This document shows, one piece after another, positions 34,312 through 43,851 of a stretch of DNA of 60,650 bases. The notes under the pieces were generated by a model. That model made no database searches. It was not told where the DNA came from and saw only the letters and a program-made list of their open reading frames with translations. Each line of letters opens with the position of its first letter. Within the stretch, counting starts at the first letter, position 1. Location of the stretch: the NCBI GenBank assembly GCA_021851785.1, contig JAJZBV010000016.1, forward strand, positions 1-60,650, read 5' to 3'. Source of the stretch: Pseudomonadota bacterium. GTDB lineage: Bacteria > Pseudomonadota > Alphaproteobacteria > Acetobacterales > Acetobacteraceae. The position numbers were made by a program, and so were the translations under genes.

Positions 34312-35749
34312 GCAGGGTTTCGAGATCGATGTGGCGGGCGAGGTGATCGGCGAGGGCATCGAGGGTCGTCTCGATCAGCCCGTCGAAGGAGGGAAGGCGT
34401 GAGGCGGCGCCGAAGCGCGCGAGCCAGCCGGCGCGGGCCGCGTCATCGCCGAACATGCCGTGCAGATAGGTGCCGAAAACCCGACCATCCGGCGCCACCG
34501 CGCCGTCTGTCGCGCCATCGGCGAGGCGATGGAGGGGATGGGCGAGGGCGGGGCCGACGCTTTCGCCGAGATGCATCTCATAGCCGCGCACCGGGGTGTG
34601 ATCGAGGAGATTGATGCCGGCCGCCTCGGCGAGATTTTTTTTGTGCCCGAGAACGGTGCGGAACGCGAGCAGGCCGAGCCCGCGTGACTCCCCCGCCTCG
34701 CCCTCGATCCCGTCGGGATCGGCGATATCGTCCCCGAGCATCTGAAACCCGCCGCAAATCCCGATCACCGCGCCGCCCTGGCGGTGATGGGCGAGGAGAT
34801 CGATGTCCCACCCTTCGGCGCGCAACGCCGCGAGATCGGCCCGCGTCGCTTTCGAGCCCGGCAGAATGATGACATCCGCCTCCGGCAGCGGCGCGCCGCG
34901 TGGGGCGAGCGTCAGGGCGATTTCGGGCTCGGCGAAAAGCGGGTCGAGATCGTCGAAATTGGCGATATGCGGCAGCAGCGGCACGGTGATGCGCAATCGC
35001 CCACCGGTTTCGGCGCGCGGCGCGAGGTCGGCGGCGTCTTCCGCCGGCAGATGGCGTGCTTCGGGGAAATGCGGCACGAGACCAAGCGGCGCCCAGCCGG
35101 TGCGGGCGGCGATGATAGCCATTCCCTCGGCGAACAGCGACGCATCGCCGCGCATGCGGTTGATGATGAATCCCCTGATCAAAGCGGCATCTTCCGCGGC
35201 GAGCACGGTTTTGGTGCCGATCACGCTCGCGATCACGCCGCCACGGTCGATATCGCCGACCAGCACCACGGGAAGATCGGCGGCGCGCGCGAATCCCATA
35301 TTGGCGATGTCGTTTTGGCGGAGATTGATTTCGGCGGGGCTGCCCGCGCCCTCGACCAGGATCAGGTCGCGCGCCGCCCCGAGCGTGGCAAAACTTTCCA
35401 AGAGGGCAGGCAAGAACTCACGTTTCCTCGTCTGCCAGGCGCGCGCCGGCGCCGTCCCGATAACTGTGCCGCGGAGCACGATCTGCGCCCCGATCTCGCT
35501 TTGCGGCTTGAGCAGAACCGGGTTCATATGCACGCTCGGGGCAATATACGCAGCCCGTGCCTGCAACGCCTGCGCCCGCCCGATCTCGCCGCCATCCGCC
35601 GTGACGGCGGCGTTGTTGGACATGTTCTGCGGCTTGAATGGTGCCACAAGCAGCCCGCGCCGCGCGAAGGCGCGACAAAGCCCGGCGACGATCAGGGATT
35701 TTCCGACGCTGGAGCCGGTGCCTTGGAACATCAGCGCTTTCGCGGTCAT
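34295..35749 (-). CDS. cobQ: Cobyric acid synthase
   Basis: CobQ amidates the b, d, e and g carboxyl side chains of adenosylcobyrinate a,c-diamide using glutamine and ATP. The 484-residue protein has the N-terminal P-loop-like [19 protein letters not shown], the [11 protein letters not shown] segment and a C-terminal triad glutamine amidotransferase domain with [10 protein letters not shown] (nucleophile Cys) and a late catalytic His in [10 protein letters not shown]. It is the third gene of cobP-cobO-cobQ, separated from cobO by the B3 hairpin repeat. Confidence 0.97.
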   Translation of the reverse strand: MTAKALMFQGTGSSVGKSLIVAGLCRAFARRGLLVAPFKPQNMSNNAAVTADGGEIGRAQALQARAAYIAPSVHMNPVLLKPQSEIGAQIVLRGTVIGTAPARAWQTRKREFLPALLESFATLGAARDLILVEGAGSPAEINLRQNDIANMGFARAADLPVVLVGDIDRGGVIASVIGTKTVLAAEDAALIRGFIINRMRGDASLFAEGMAIIAARTGWAPLGLVPHFPEARHLPAEDAADLAPRAETGGRLRITVPLLPHIANFDDLDPLFAEPEIALTLAPRGAPLPEADVIILPGSKATRADLAALRAEGWDIDLLAHHRQGGAVIGICGGFQMLGDDIADPDGIEGEAGESRGLGLLAFRTVLGHKKNLAEAAGINLLDHTPVRGYEMHLGESVGPALAHPLHRLADGATDGAVAPDGRVFGTYLHGMFGDDAARAGWLARFGAASRLPSFDGLIETTLDALADHLARHIDLETLLSLAR

Positions 35750-35784
35750 CGCGAAGACGCTCCGCCCGGCACCGCGCCACGGAC

Positions 35785-35819
35785 AAAAGTTTTTTGGTTC
35801 TTTTTTTCAAAAAAGAACC
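35785..35819 (+). repeat. Hairpin repeat, type B (copy B3)
   Basis: AAAAGTTTTTT leads into an 11-bp stem, GGTTCTTTTTT (35796-35806) with AAAAAAGAACC (35809-35819), around a TC loop. A GGCACCGCGC segment just upstream resembles the core of copy 1. It lies in the 95-bp gap between cobO and cobQ. Confidence 0.8.
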
Positions 35820-35844
35820 ACCTTTCTCTTACACACATTTTTTT

Positions 35845-36462
35845 CTAAAACTCGATGCCCTGCTGCGCCCTGACGCCGGCAGCGAAATGATGTTTCGCGA
35901 GGGTCATTTCCGTGACCAGATCGGCGTGCGCGAGCAAATCGGGTTTGGCGTTGCGCCCGGTGATCACGACGTGCTGCATCGCCGGCCGCGCCGCGAGCGC
36001 CGCCAGAACGCGATCGAGCGCGAGATAATCATAGCGGAGCGCGATGTTGAGTTCATCGAGGATGACGAGCGCGATGTCTTCCCGCGCCAGCAGGCGCTCG
36101 CTCACCGCGAAGGCCTGTGCGCAGGCGGCGATGTCGCGGGCGCGGTCCTGGGTTTCCCAGGTGAAGCCCTCGCCCAGCGTGTGCCACTCGATCAGGTCGC
36201 CGAAGCGTGCCAGCGCCGCCCGCTCGCCGCTTTGCCAGGCGCCCTTGATGAATTGCACCACGCCGACCCGCTGTTCATGGCCGAGCATGCGCAACGCGAG
36301 GCCGAACGCCGCCGTCGATTTGCCCTTGCCCGGCCCGGTATGGACGATGAGGAGGCCCTTCTCGATTTTTTTCGCCGCGACCTCGGCGTCCTGCACCGCC
36401 TTGCGCTTGGCCATGCGGGCGCGGTGCCGTGCTTCGTCGTCGTGTTCGGGGATTTGGCTCAT
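35845..36462 (-). CDS. cobO: Cob(I)yrinic acid a,c-diamide adenosyltransferase
   Basis: CobO transfers the 5'-deoxyadenosyl group of ATP to the cobalt of corrinoids. The 205-residue protein is of the CobA/CobO type, with the modified P-loop VHTGPGKGKSTAAFGLALR, then RVGVVQFIKGAWQSGE, the ILDELNIALRYDY Walker-B-like segment and the C-terminal VTEMTLAKHHFAAGVRAQQGIEF tail. It overlaps cobP by 4 bp. Confidence 0.97.
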   Translation of the reverse strand: MSQIPEHDDEARHRARMAKRKAVQDAEVAAKKIEKGLLIVHTGPGKGKSTAAFGLALRMLGHEQRVGVVQFIKGAWQSGERAALARFGDLIEWHTLGEGFTWETQDRARDIAACAQAFAVSERLLAREDIALVILDELNIALRYDYLALDRVLAALAARPAMQHVVITGRNAKPDLLAHADLVTEMTLAKHHFAAGVRAQQGIEF

Positions 36463-36968
36463 GCGCGTTTCACCTCGATCGGATAGCCGGCGACCATCAT
36501 CAGCACCCGATCGGCCCGGGCCGCAAGCCTCTGGTTGAGGGTGCCGGCGGCATCGCGGAAACGCCGCGCGAGCGCGTTATCGGGCACGATGCCGAGCCCG
36601 ACCTCGCTCGCGACCAGAACGAGGGGCGCATGGTGGGCCGCGAGCGCGTCTTCCAGCGCCGCCGTCGCGACCGCGATGTCGGCGCCGGCCAGCATCAGAT
36701 TGGCGAGCCAAAGCGTCAGGCAATCGACCAGCGTCGGCAGCGACGCGGTCTCGGCGATCGCCGCGGCGAGGTCGATGGGCGCCTCGATCGTCCGCCATTC
36801 GTCCCCGCGCCGGGCGCGATGGGCGGCTATACGCGCCGCCATCTCCTCATCCCCGGCCTCGGCGGTCGCGATATAGGCGAGCGGGCCGGGATGGCGCGCG
36901 ACCAGCCGCTCGCCCTCGGCGCTTTTCCCCGAACGCGCCCCGCCGAGAACCAGGATCACCCGCGCCAT
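36459..36968 (-). CDS. cobP: Adenosylcobinamide kinase / adenosylcobinamide-phosphate guanylyltransferase
   Basis: CobP (CobU) phosphorylates adenosylcobinamide and then forms adenosylcobinamide-GDP. The 169-residue protein has the P-loop LVLGGARSGKS, the HRARRGDEW segment with the nucleotide-accepting His, the VDCLTLWLANL strand, VASEVGLGIVPDNALARRFRD and the NQRLAARADRVLMMVAGYP tail. The ATG at 36968 is preferred because the protein then begins directly with the P-loop strand. It is the first gene of the cobP-cobO-cobQ operon and divergent from the riboswitch. Confidence 0.95.
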   Translation of the reverse strand: MARVILVLGGARSGKSAEGERLVARHPGPLAYIATAEAGDEEMAARIAAHRARRGDEWRTIEAPIDLAAAIAETASLPTLVDCLTLWLANLMLAGADIAVATAALEDALAAHHAPLVLVASEVGLGIVPDNALARRFRDAAGTLNQRLAARADRVLMMVAGYPIEVKRA

Positions 36969-37021
36969 CGCCACCCGATCTCCCAATATTGACTTCGCAA
37001 CCCGCCCGCCCATAAAACCAC

Positions 37022-37196
37022 GGCGATGGTTCTCCCGCGAGGGAGATGAAAAGGGAACGCGGTGCGGGAGACATCCCGAATCCGCGGCTGCCCCCGCAAC
37101 TGTGAGCGGAGAGCCTTCTGTCCGAAAGCCACTGGGGTTCATCCCGGGAAGGCGGCGGGGGCGACGGATCCGCGAGCCAGGAGACCTGCCATCGCC
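37022..37196 (+). ncRNA. Cobalamin (AdoCbl) riboswitch
   Basis: A standard class I B12 riboswitch on the plus strand. P1 pairs GGCGATGG (37022-37029) with CCATCGCC (37189-37196). Conserved blocks follow in order: AAAAGGGAACGCGGTG (about 37049-37064), AATCCGCGGCTGCCCCCGCA, GCCACTGG and GGGAAGGCG, ending with the B12 box GCCAGGAGACCTGCC (37176-37190). It precedes cobWNHIJ and should lower their expression when B12 is plentiful. The P1 end is 108 nt before the cobW start. Confidence 0.96.
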
Positions 37197-37304
37197 CCTG
37201 ATCGCGCCACCAGGCGGGGTGCCCTGGCGGCGACGGCGCGCAGGCGCCGCTTCCGCTTCCGGCGCTGCCGGCGACGGACGATGCCGTGCCCCGGAGAGTG
37301 CCGC

Positions 37305-38363
37305 ATGTCATCTGCGAATATCGCCAATTCGGGGCCGGGGAAAATCCCCGCGACCATCATCACCGGGTTTCTCGGCGCCGGCAAAACCACCCTCGTGCGT
37401 CATGCGCTGGAACACGCCGGCGGGCGGCGCATCGCCGTCATCGTCAATGAATTCGGCGCCCTCGGCATCGATGGCGAATTGCTCAAAAGCTGCGGCATTC
37501 CCGGCTGCGCCGAGGAAAATATCGTCGAACTCGCCAATGGCTGTCTCTGCTGCACGGTCGCCGAGGATTTTCTTCCGACCATGGCCGCCCTCCTCGATCG
37601 CCCGGTGCCGCCCGAGCATATCCTGATCGAAACCTCGGGCCTCGCTCTGCCGAAACCGCTGATCAAGGCGTTCAACTGGCCGGGCGTGCGCGCCCGGATG
37701 ACGGTCGATGGCGTGGTCGCGGTGCTGGATGCGCCGGCGGTGGCAGGGGGACGCTTCGCCGACGATCCGGCGGCGCTCGCCGCCCAGCGCGAAGCCGATC
37801 CCGCGCTCGATCACGACAACCCGCTCGCCGAGGTGTTCGAGGATCAGATCAACGCCGCCGACCTCATCCTGCTCAACAAAGCCGACCTGCTCGACGCCCG
37901 GGCGCTGGCCGCGCTGGCCGCCGAACTCGCGGCCAAAATCCCGCGCGCGGTGAAAATCCTCAGTGTCGCGCAGGGAAAAATCGACCCCGCCGTGCTGCTC
38001 GGGCTTTTCGCGCAGGCCGAGGACGATCTCGCCGCCCGACCCTCGCATCACGACAGCGTCGATGGCGCGCACGAGCATGACGATTTCGACAGTTTCGTCC
38101 TCGATCTTCCCGCAACCGCCGAGCCGGATCCGGTGATCGCGCGGCTGCGCGGGCTCGCCGAACGGCACGACATTCTCCGCGTCAAGGGATTTCTCGCGCC
38201 GCCCGGCAAGGTATTGCGCTGCGTGATCCAGGGGGTCGGCACAAGATTTCAGTATCATTTCGATCGCCCGTGGCGCGCGGATGAGCCACGCCGCGCGCGC
38301 CTCGTGGTGATCGGCCAGCGCGGCCTCGACCGCGCCGCCATCGCCACGGCACTCGCCGGCTGA
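37305..38363 (+). CDS. cobW: CobW-family GTPase/metallochaperone
   Basis: CobW is a G3E-family GTPase thought to deliver cobalt to the cobaltochelatase. The 352-residue protein has the P-loop ITGFLGAGKTTLVRH, VNEFGALGIDGEL, the metal-binding GCLCC motif (NGCLCCTV), ETSGLALP and LNKADLLD. A His/Asp-rich stretch (HHDSVDGAHEHDD, about 243-255) can hold metal, and the C-terminal CobW_C domain follows. The ATG at 37305 has GGAGAG upstream; an in-frame ATG at 37281 is possible. It is the first gene of the riboswitch-controlled operon and lies 2 bp before cobN. Confidence 0.95.
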   Translation: MSSANIANSGPGKIPATIITGFLGAGKTTLVRHALEHAGGRRIAVIVNEFGALGIDGELLKSCGIPGCAEENIVELANGCLCCTVAEDFLPTMAALLDRPVPPEHILIETSGLALPKPLIKAFNWPGVRARMTVDGVVAVLDAPAVAGGRFADDPAALAAQREADPALDHDNPLAEVFEDQINAADLILLNKADLLDARALAALAAELAAKIPRAVKILSVAQGKIDPAVLLGLFAQAEDDLAARPSHHDSVDGAHEHDDFDSFVLDLPATAEPDPVIARLRGLAERHDILRVKGFLAPPGKVLRCVIQGVGTRFQYHFDRPWRADEPRRARLVVIGQRGLDRAAIATALAG

Positions 38364-38365
38364 CG

Positions 38366-41300
38366 ATGCATCTCCTGGTTCGCGAGACGCGCGCGCTCGA
38401 TGAAGACGAAGCCGCGGTCGATCTCGGCCAAAGTCCAGCCGAAATCGTTTTTCTCTCGTTCGCGGCAAGCGATCTCAGCGCCGCCGCGCGCGCCTGGGCT
38501 CGTCTCGGCCCGGCCCGGCCCGGCCTTCGGCTCGCCAATCTGCGGCAGCTCCGGCATCCGATGTCGGTCGATCTCTATCTCGAAAACATCGCCGCCCGAG
38601 CGCGCGTCGTCGTCGTGCGCTTGCTCGGCGGTCTGGATTACTGGCGCTATGGCGCCGAGGAACTCGCGGCTCTCTGCCGCGCGCGCGGCGCGGCACTCGC
38701 CCTTCTCGCCGGCGACCAGCGCGAGGATGCGGAACTCGCGGCGCTCTCCACCGTGCCGGCGGCGGCGCTTTCCCGCCTCGATCGGTTTTTTCGCGCCGGC
38801 GGCCTCGAAAACATCTCCCGCGCGCTCGGTTTCGCAGCCCATCTCGGCGGGCTCGGCGAGGACGCGGGCGCGCCGGTCGTCGAGATGCCGTCCTGTGGCG
38901 AATACAAGTTGATCGCCCCGGATAACGCCTGGGCGGAGGCCGCGGTGGTGTTCTATCGCGCCCATCTCCTCGCCGATGATATCGCGCCGATCGAGGCCCT
39001 GGCGCGGGCCCTCGCGCAAGCGGGCATCGCCGCGCGTCTCCTTTACGTCAACAGCCTCAAGGACGATGAGGCGCGGGGGTTCATCGCCGCGACCCTCGCC
39101 GCGACCGGCCCCGGAATCGTGCTCGCGACGACCGGGTTCGCCGCCCGCGGCGATGACGGGACGGCCTCGCCGCTGGAGGCCGCGGATGCGCCGATCCTGC
39201 AACTCGTGCTTGCCGGTTCGTCGCGGGAGGCTTGGGAAAATTCGGCCCGCGGCCTCGCTCCCGCCGATCTCGCGATGCAAGTGGTAATGCCTGAACTCGA
39301 TGGCCGCCTGCTCGCCGGCGCGATCTCCTTCAAGGCGCAAGGAAGCGCCGTCACCGATCTCGAATTCGCGCCCGAGCACCACGCGCCCGATCCCGGCGGC
39401 ATCGCGCACGCCGCTGATCGTGCCATCGGCTGGCTGACGCTCGCCGCGACCCCGCGCGGCGAGCGGCGTCTCGCGATCGTGCTCGCCGATTATCCGACCC
39501 TCGCCGGTGGTCGCGCGCACGCCGTCGGTCTCGATACCCTGGCCAGTGTCGCGGAGATTTTCGATCTGCTCGGCGCCGATGGCTACACCCTCGCCCCCTA
39601 TGCGCGGGACGCGCTGGCGGCATCGTTGTGCGATGCGACCCCGGCGCTGATTCTCTCGCTTGCCGATTACCTCGCCCTGTTCAGGCAACTCCCCGAGACG
39701 GCGCGTGAGAAAATCCTTGCCGCCTGGGGTGCTCCGGAGACCGATCCCGCCATCCGCGGCGATCATTTCACGCTCCGCCATCTCCGTCTCGGCAATATCC
39801 TTGCCGCGATCGAGCCCGATCGCGGGAACGCGCAGACGCGCAAGGCAAGCTATCACGACCCCGACCTGCCGCCGCGCCATGGCTATGTCGCGTTTCACCT
39901 CTGGCTACGTCATCACGAGCGCATCCACGCCCTCGTTCCTCTCGGCGCGCATGGCATGCTGGAATGGCTGCCGGGCAAGGCCGTGGCGTTGAGCGAACAT
40001 TGCTTTCCCGCCCTGCTTCTCGGCGGCGTGCCGGTGATCTATCCGTTCATCGTCAACAATCCCGGCGAGGCGGCGGCGGCGAAGCGGCGGCTCGCAGCGC
40101 TCACCCTCGGCCATCTGACACCGCCCTTGCTGCGCGCCGGCTTGCATGGTGAGGCCGCCGGGCTCGAACGTCTGATCGATGACTACGCGGCGGCGTCGGG
40201 GCTCGATCCGCGCCGGGCGTCGCGTCTCCGCCGCGAAATTCTGACGCGCGCGCGCGGGTCCGGCCTGATCGCCGAGGCCGGGTGCGACGATGCCGCGAGT
40301 GAGGACGAGGCGCTCGCCAAACTCGATGCCTATCTCTGCGATATCAAGGACCGCCTGATCGGTGATGGGCTGCATGTGTTCGCGCGCCCGCCGGCGGTGT
40401 CACAACGGGCGGCGCTGCTCGCGGCGCTGTCCGAGGCGGCGCCGACGATCGACGCGGCGGAGATCGCTGCCCGGCTGGACGCATCGGCGCCGAGCGAGGG
40501 GCGAAATTTCCTCGCCGCCCTCGATGGCCGTTTCATCGCCCCCGGTCCGGCCGGCGCGCCATCGCGCGGGCGGGTGGACGTGTTGCCGAGCGGGCGCAAC
40601 ATCACCAGCCTCGATCCGCGCGCGGTTCCGACCCGCGCCGCGGTGCAGCTCGCCGAGGAAAATGCCGCGCTTCTGCTCGATGATCACCTGCGGCGGCATG
40701 GCGCGTGGCCGGAGCGGCTGGTGATCGATCTCTGGGGGAGTGCGACGATGCGGACCGGCGGCGAAGCCTTCGCGCTCGCCCTGGTGCTGCTCGGGGCGCG
40801 GCCGCTCTGGGATGCGGGCTCGAGCCGGGTCAGCGGGATCGAGGTGCTGCCGCTCGCCGCCCTCGATCGCCCGCGCATCGATGTCACGCTCCGCATCTCC
40901 GGGCTGTTCCGCGATGCGTTCGCGACACAGATCGCGTTGTTTGACGACGCCGTCGGGATGATCGCCGCGCGTGACGAGGATGTGGCGTGGAACCCGCTCG
41001 CGGCGAGCGCGCGGCGCGGCGAGGCGACGCGCCGGATTTATGGCCCGGCGCCCGGCGCCTGGGGCATGGCACTCGGCGATCTCGAGGATCCGGCGACGGG
41101 ATCGGCGGAGATCGGCCGCGCCTATCTCGCGCAATCCGCGTTCGCCTATGGCGCTAAGCTCGAGGGGGGCGCCGATGCGGCGGGATTCGCGGCCCGCCTC
41201 GGCGGCGCCGATGCCTATCTCCATATCGAGGACCATGGCGAGGGCGATCTCCTCGCCGATGACGAAATCGCAGCCCACGCCGGCGGGTTCGCCGCCGCCG

Positions 41301-41716
41301 CCACCCTCATGGGCGCCAGCCCCGCCCTCTATTACGCGAGCGGCGAGGCCGCCGGCAGGTTGCGCGTCAAGACCATGGCCGAGGAAATCACGCGGACGAC
41401 GCGCGCGCGCGCCGCCAATCCACGCTGGATCGCGGGACAGATGCGCCACGGCTATCGCGGCGCCGCCGAGATCGCGCGCGCGATCTCGCCTCTCGCCCTG
41501 TTTGCCGTGACCTTGCCGGCGCGTTTCGATCGCCAGTTCGATTTGCTGTTCGCCGCGACCCTCGGCGATGCCGATGTCGATGCGTTTCTTGCCGAAGCCA
41601 ACCCCGAGGCACGCCGGGCGCTCGCCAAGCGCTTCGCCACGATGCGCGCGCGCGATCTCTGGCGCTCGCGCCGCAACGATGTCGGGGAAATCCTTGCCGG
41701 AATCCTCTCGCGATGA
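38366..41716 (+). CDS. cobN: Aerobic cobaltochelatase large subunit
   Basis: CobN inserts Co(II) into hydrogenobyrinate a,c-diamide with ATP, together with CobS and CobT, whose genes are not in the window. The 1116-residue protein is related to magnesium chelatase ChlH/BchH. Recognizable parts are LRLANLRQLRHPMSVDLYLE, the central HGYVAFHLWLRHHERIHALVPLGAHGMLEWLPGKAV region split as YVAFHLWL and LGAHGMLEWLPG, then LPSGRNITSLDPRAVPT and WGSATMRTGGE. It is somewhat shorter than the well-studied Pseudomonas denitrificans enzyme but spans both ends. It is second in the cobWNHIJ operon. Confidence 0.96.
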   Translation: MHLLVRETRALDEDEAAVDLGQSPAEIVFLSFAASDLSAAARAWARLGPARPGLRLANLRQLRHPMSVDLYLENIAARARVVVVRLLGGLDYWRYGAEELAALCRARGAALALLAGDQREDAELAALSTVPAAALSRLDRFFRAGGLENISRALGFAAHLGGLGEDAGAPVVEMPSCGEYKLIAPDNAWAEAAVVFYRAHLLADDIAPIEALARALAQAGIAARLLYVNSLKDDEARGFIAATLAATGPGIVLATTGFAARGDDGTASPLEAADAPILQLVLAGSSREAWENSARGLAPADLAMQVVMPELDGRLLAGAISFKAQGSAVTDLEFAPEHHAPDPGGIAHAADRAIGWLTLAATPRGERRLAIVLADYPTLAGGRAHAVGLDTLASVAEIFDLLGADGYTLAPYARDALAASLCDATPALILSLADYLALFRQLPETAREKILAAWGAPETDPAIRGDHFTLRHLRLGNILAAIEPDRGNAQTRKASYHDPDLPPRHGYVAFHLWLRHHERIHALVPLGAHGMLEWLPGKAVALSEHCFPALLLGGVPVIYPFIVNNPGEAAAAKRRLAALTLGHLTPPLLRAGLHGEAAGLERLIDDYAAASGLDPRRASRLRREILTRARGSGLIAEAGCDDAASEDEALAKLDAYLCDIKDRLIGDGLHVFARPPAVSQRAALLAALSEAAPTIDAAEIAARLDASAPSEGRNFLAALDGRFIAPGPAGAPSRGRVDVLPSGRNITSLDPRAVPTRAAVQLAEENAALLLDDHLRRHGAWPERLVIDLWGSATMRTGGEAFALALVLLGARPLWDAGSSRVSGIEVLPLAALDRPRIDVTLRISGLFRDAFATQIALFDDAVGMIAARDEDVAWNPLAASARRGEATRRIYGPAPGAWGMALGDLEDPATGSAEIGRAYLAQSAFAYGAKLEGGADAAGFAARLGGADAYLHIEDHGEGDLLADDEIAAHAGGFAAAATLMGASPALYYASGEAAGRLRVKTMAEEITRTTRARAANPRWIAGQMRHGYRGAAEIARAISPLALFAVTLPARFDRQFDLLFAATLGDADVDAFLAEANPEARRALAKRFATMRARDLWRSRRNDVGEILAGILSR

Positions 41717-41726
41717 GTATTTCACC

Positions 41727-42374
41727 ATGACCGGGCATGATTATCTTCGCGATGGTGCCGCGATCTACGCACGCTCTTTCGCGATCATTCGCGATGAGGC
41801 CAATCTCTCGCGCCTTTCGCCGCCGGAGACGGAGGTCGCGGTGCGCATGATCCATGCCTGCGGCATGGTCGAGATCGCCGATGATCTCGTTTTCCACCCT
41901 GATTTCTGCCGCGCGGCGATCGCGGCGCTCACCGCCGGCAAGGCGATTTTTTGTGACGCGAAAATGGTTACGGAAGGGATCACCCGCGCCCGTCTGCCCG
42001 CCGCCAATCCGGTGATCTGCACGCTCGCCGCACCCGGGATCGCGGCGCTCGCGGCGCGGCTCGGCACCACACGTTCGGCGGCGGCGCTCGATCTCTGGGG
42101 TGAGGCTCTGGGGGGTGAGGCGCTGGGGGGCGCGTTGGTCGTCATCGGCAACGCCCCGACGGCGCTGTTTCGCCTCCTCGAATACCTCGATGCCGGGGCG
42201 CCGGCGCCGGCGGCGGTGATCGGGATGCCGGTCGGCTTCGTCGGCGCCGCCGAATCGAAAACCGCGCTCGCCGAGGATGGGCGGGTGCCGTTCCTCGTGC
42301 TCCCCGGGCGGCGCGGCGGCAGCGCGATGGCGGCGGCGGCGGTGAATGCGCTCGCGGGGCTCGCGCGGCGATGA
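41727..42374 (+). CDS. cobH: Precorrin-8X methylmutase
   Basis: CobH moves the C11 methyl of precorrin-8X to C12, giving hydrogenobyrinic acid. The 215-residue protein has RSFAIIRDEANL, the RMIHACGMVEIADDL segment with the catalytic His, FCDAKMVTEGI and the GNAPTALFRLLEYL and GMPVGFVGAAESK motifs. The ATG at 41727 leaves a 10-bp gap from cobN. A small in-frame duplication (EALGG twice, near residue 130) sits in a loop. It overlaps cobI by 4 bp. Confidence 0.96.
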   Translation: MTGHDYLRDGAAIYARSFAIIRDEANLSRLSPPETEVAVRMIHACGMVEIADDLVFHPDFCRAAIAALTAGKAIFCDAKMVTEGITRARLPAANPVICTLAAPGIAALAARLGTTRSAAALDLWGEALGGEALGGALVVIGNAPTALFRLLEYLDAGAPAPAAVIGMPVGFVGAAESKTALAEDGRVPFLVLPGRRGGSAMAAAAVNALAGLARR

Positions 42375-43102
42375 ATACCGGCATCCTGCGGGTGATCGGC
42401 GTGGGCCCCGGCGATCCGGAATTGATGACGCTCAAGGCGGCGCGGCTCTGCAAGGCCGCGGACATCGTCGCCTATTTCGCCAAACGCGGCGAGCGGGGCC
42501 ACGCTCGCGGCATCGCGGCGAGCCATATCCGCGCCGATTGCGAGGAAATCCGCCTCGACTATCCGCTGACCACCGAAGTCCCGGCGAGCGATCCGCGCTA
42601 CCGGCGCGAGATCGCGGCGTTTTATGAGGCGGCGGCTTCGCGGCTCGCGGGGCCGCTTGCCGCGGGCAGCGACGTTGCCCTTCTCTGCGAGGGCGATCCG
42701 ATTTTCTATGGCTCCGGCCTTCATCTTCTCGAACGTCTCGACGCCGACTTCGCAACCGAGATCATCCCCGGCGTTTCCGGCATGAGCGGCTGCTGGGCGC
42801 GGGCGCGGCTGCCGCTGTTGCGCGGCGGCGAGGCTCTCGCGGTGCTGCCGGCGACCCTGGACGCGGCGACGCTGGCGGTGAAACTCGCCGCCGCCGATGG
42901 CGCCGTGATCCTGAAACTCGGCCGTAATCTCGGCAAGGTTCGCGCGGTTCTGGAGGCGTGCGGCCGGCTCGATGATGCCGTCTATGTGGAACGGGGCACG
43001 ATGGCGGACGAGTGCGTCATGCCGCTCGCGGCGCGCGATCCGGCCATGCCGGCGCCGTATTTTTCGCTGCTCATCATCGCCGCGCGGGCAGGCGGGCGGT
43101 GA
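42371..43102 (+). CDS. cobI: Precorrin-2 C20-methyltransferase
   Basis: CobI uses SAM to methylate precorrin-2 at C20, giving precorrin-3A. The 243-residue tetrapyrrole methylase has the opening LRVIGVGPGDPELMTLKAARL, then CEGDPIFYGSGLHLLERL, PGVSGMSGCWARARLPL and YVERGTMADECVMPL. The ATG overlaps the cobH stop. The usual next enzyme, precorrin-3B synthase (CobG or CobZ), is not encoded in this window. Confidence 0.96.
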   Translation: MNTGILRVIGVGPGDPELMTLKAARLCKAADIVAYFAKRGERGHARGIAASHIRADCEEIRLDYPLTTEVPASDPRYRREIAAFYEAAASRLAGPLAAGSDVALLCEGDPIFYGSGLHLLERLDADFATEIIPGVSGMSGCWARARLPLLRGGEALAVLPATLDAATLAVKLAAADGAVILKLGRNLGKVRAVLEACGRLDDAVYVERGTMADECVMPLAARDPAMPAPYFSLLIIAARAGGR

Positions 43103-43851
43103 GCGGGCGGCTGTTCGTCATCGGGCTCGGGCCGGCCGGTGACGCGATGATGACGCCCGAGGCGAAGCACGCGCTGGCGCAGGCGAGCGAGCTGCTCGGC
43201 TATGCACCTTATCTCGCGCGGATTCCGGAAAACCCCGGCCAGAACCGGCATCCTTCCGATAACCGGGTCGAGCGCGGGCGCGCCGAGCAGGCGCTCGCGC
43301 TGGCGGCGGCGGGCCGGGATGTGGCCTTGGTTTCGGGCGGTGATGCCGGCGTGTTCGGCATGGCGGCGACGGTGTTCGAGGCGATCGAGGCCGGTGATCG
43401 GGCGTTGCGCGGGCTCGATGTCACCGTCATCCCCGGGATCACCGCCATGCTGGCCGCGAGCGCGCGGCTGGGGGCGCCGCTCGGGCATGATTTCTGCGCG
43501 ATCTCGCTCTCCGATAACCTCAAGCCCTGGGCGCTGGTCGAAAAACGCTTGCGGGCGGCGGCGGAAGCGGATTTCGTCATCGCGCTCTATAACCCGCTCT
43601 CGCGCGCGCGGCCGTGGCAGCTCGGCGCCGCCTTCGCCATCCTCGGCGCTACTCTCCCGCCGACCACGCCGGTGGCCTTTGCGCGCGCGATCGGCCGCGC
43701 GGACGAGACGGTCGCGCTGTTTTCGCTCGCGAGCGCCGATCCCGGGCTTGCCGACATGGCGACCCTGGTATTGATCGGCGCGCGGGCGAGCCGGCTGATC
43801 ACCCGCCCGGAGGGGCGGCCATGGTTTTACACCCCGCGCTCGGCGTCATGA
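43099..43851 (+). CDS. cobJ: Precorrin-3B C17-methyltransferase
   Basis: CobJ methylates C17 and contracts the ring of precorrin-3B to precorrin-4. The 250-residue protein starts with a GTG (VSGRLFVIGLGPAGDAMMTPEA) that overlaps the cobI stop (GTGA). It shows LLGYAPYLARIP, the VALVSGGDAGVFGMA loop, VIPGITAMLAASARLGAPLGHDF split over residues 110-135, and LYNPLSRARPWQL. Its last 25 bp overlap the convergent cobK gene. Confidence 0.96.
   Translation: MSGRLFVIGLGPAGDAMMTPEAKHALAQASELLGYAPYLARIPENPGQNRHPSDNRVERGRAEQALALAAAGRDVALVSGGDAGVFGMAATVFEAIEAGDRALRGLDVTVIPGITAMLAASARLGAPLGHDFCAISLSDNLKPWALVEKRLRAAAEADFVIALYNPLSRARPWQLGAAFAILGATLPPTTPVAFARAIGRADETVALFSLASADPGLADMATLVLIGARASRLITRPEGRPWFYTPRSAS

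Noticed and set aside
35750-35844. tRNA or small RNA gene in the cobO-cobQ gap
   Set aside because: No cloverleaf or T-loop sequence; the gap is explained by the B3 hairpin repeat. No other gap in the window shows a tRNA pattern either.
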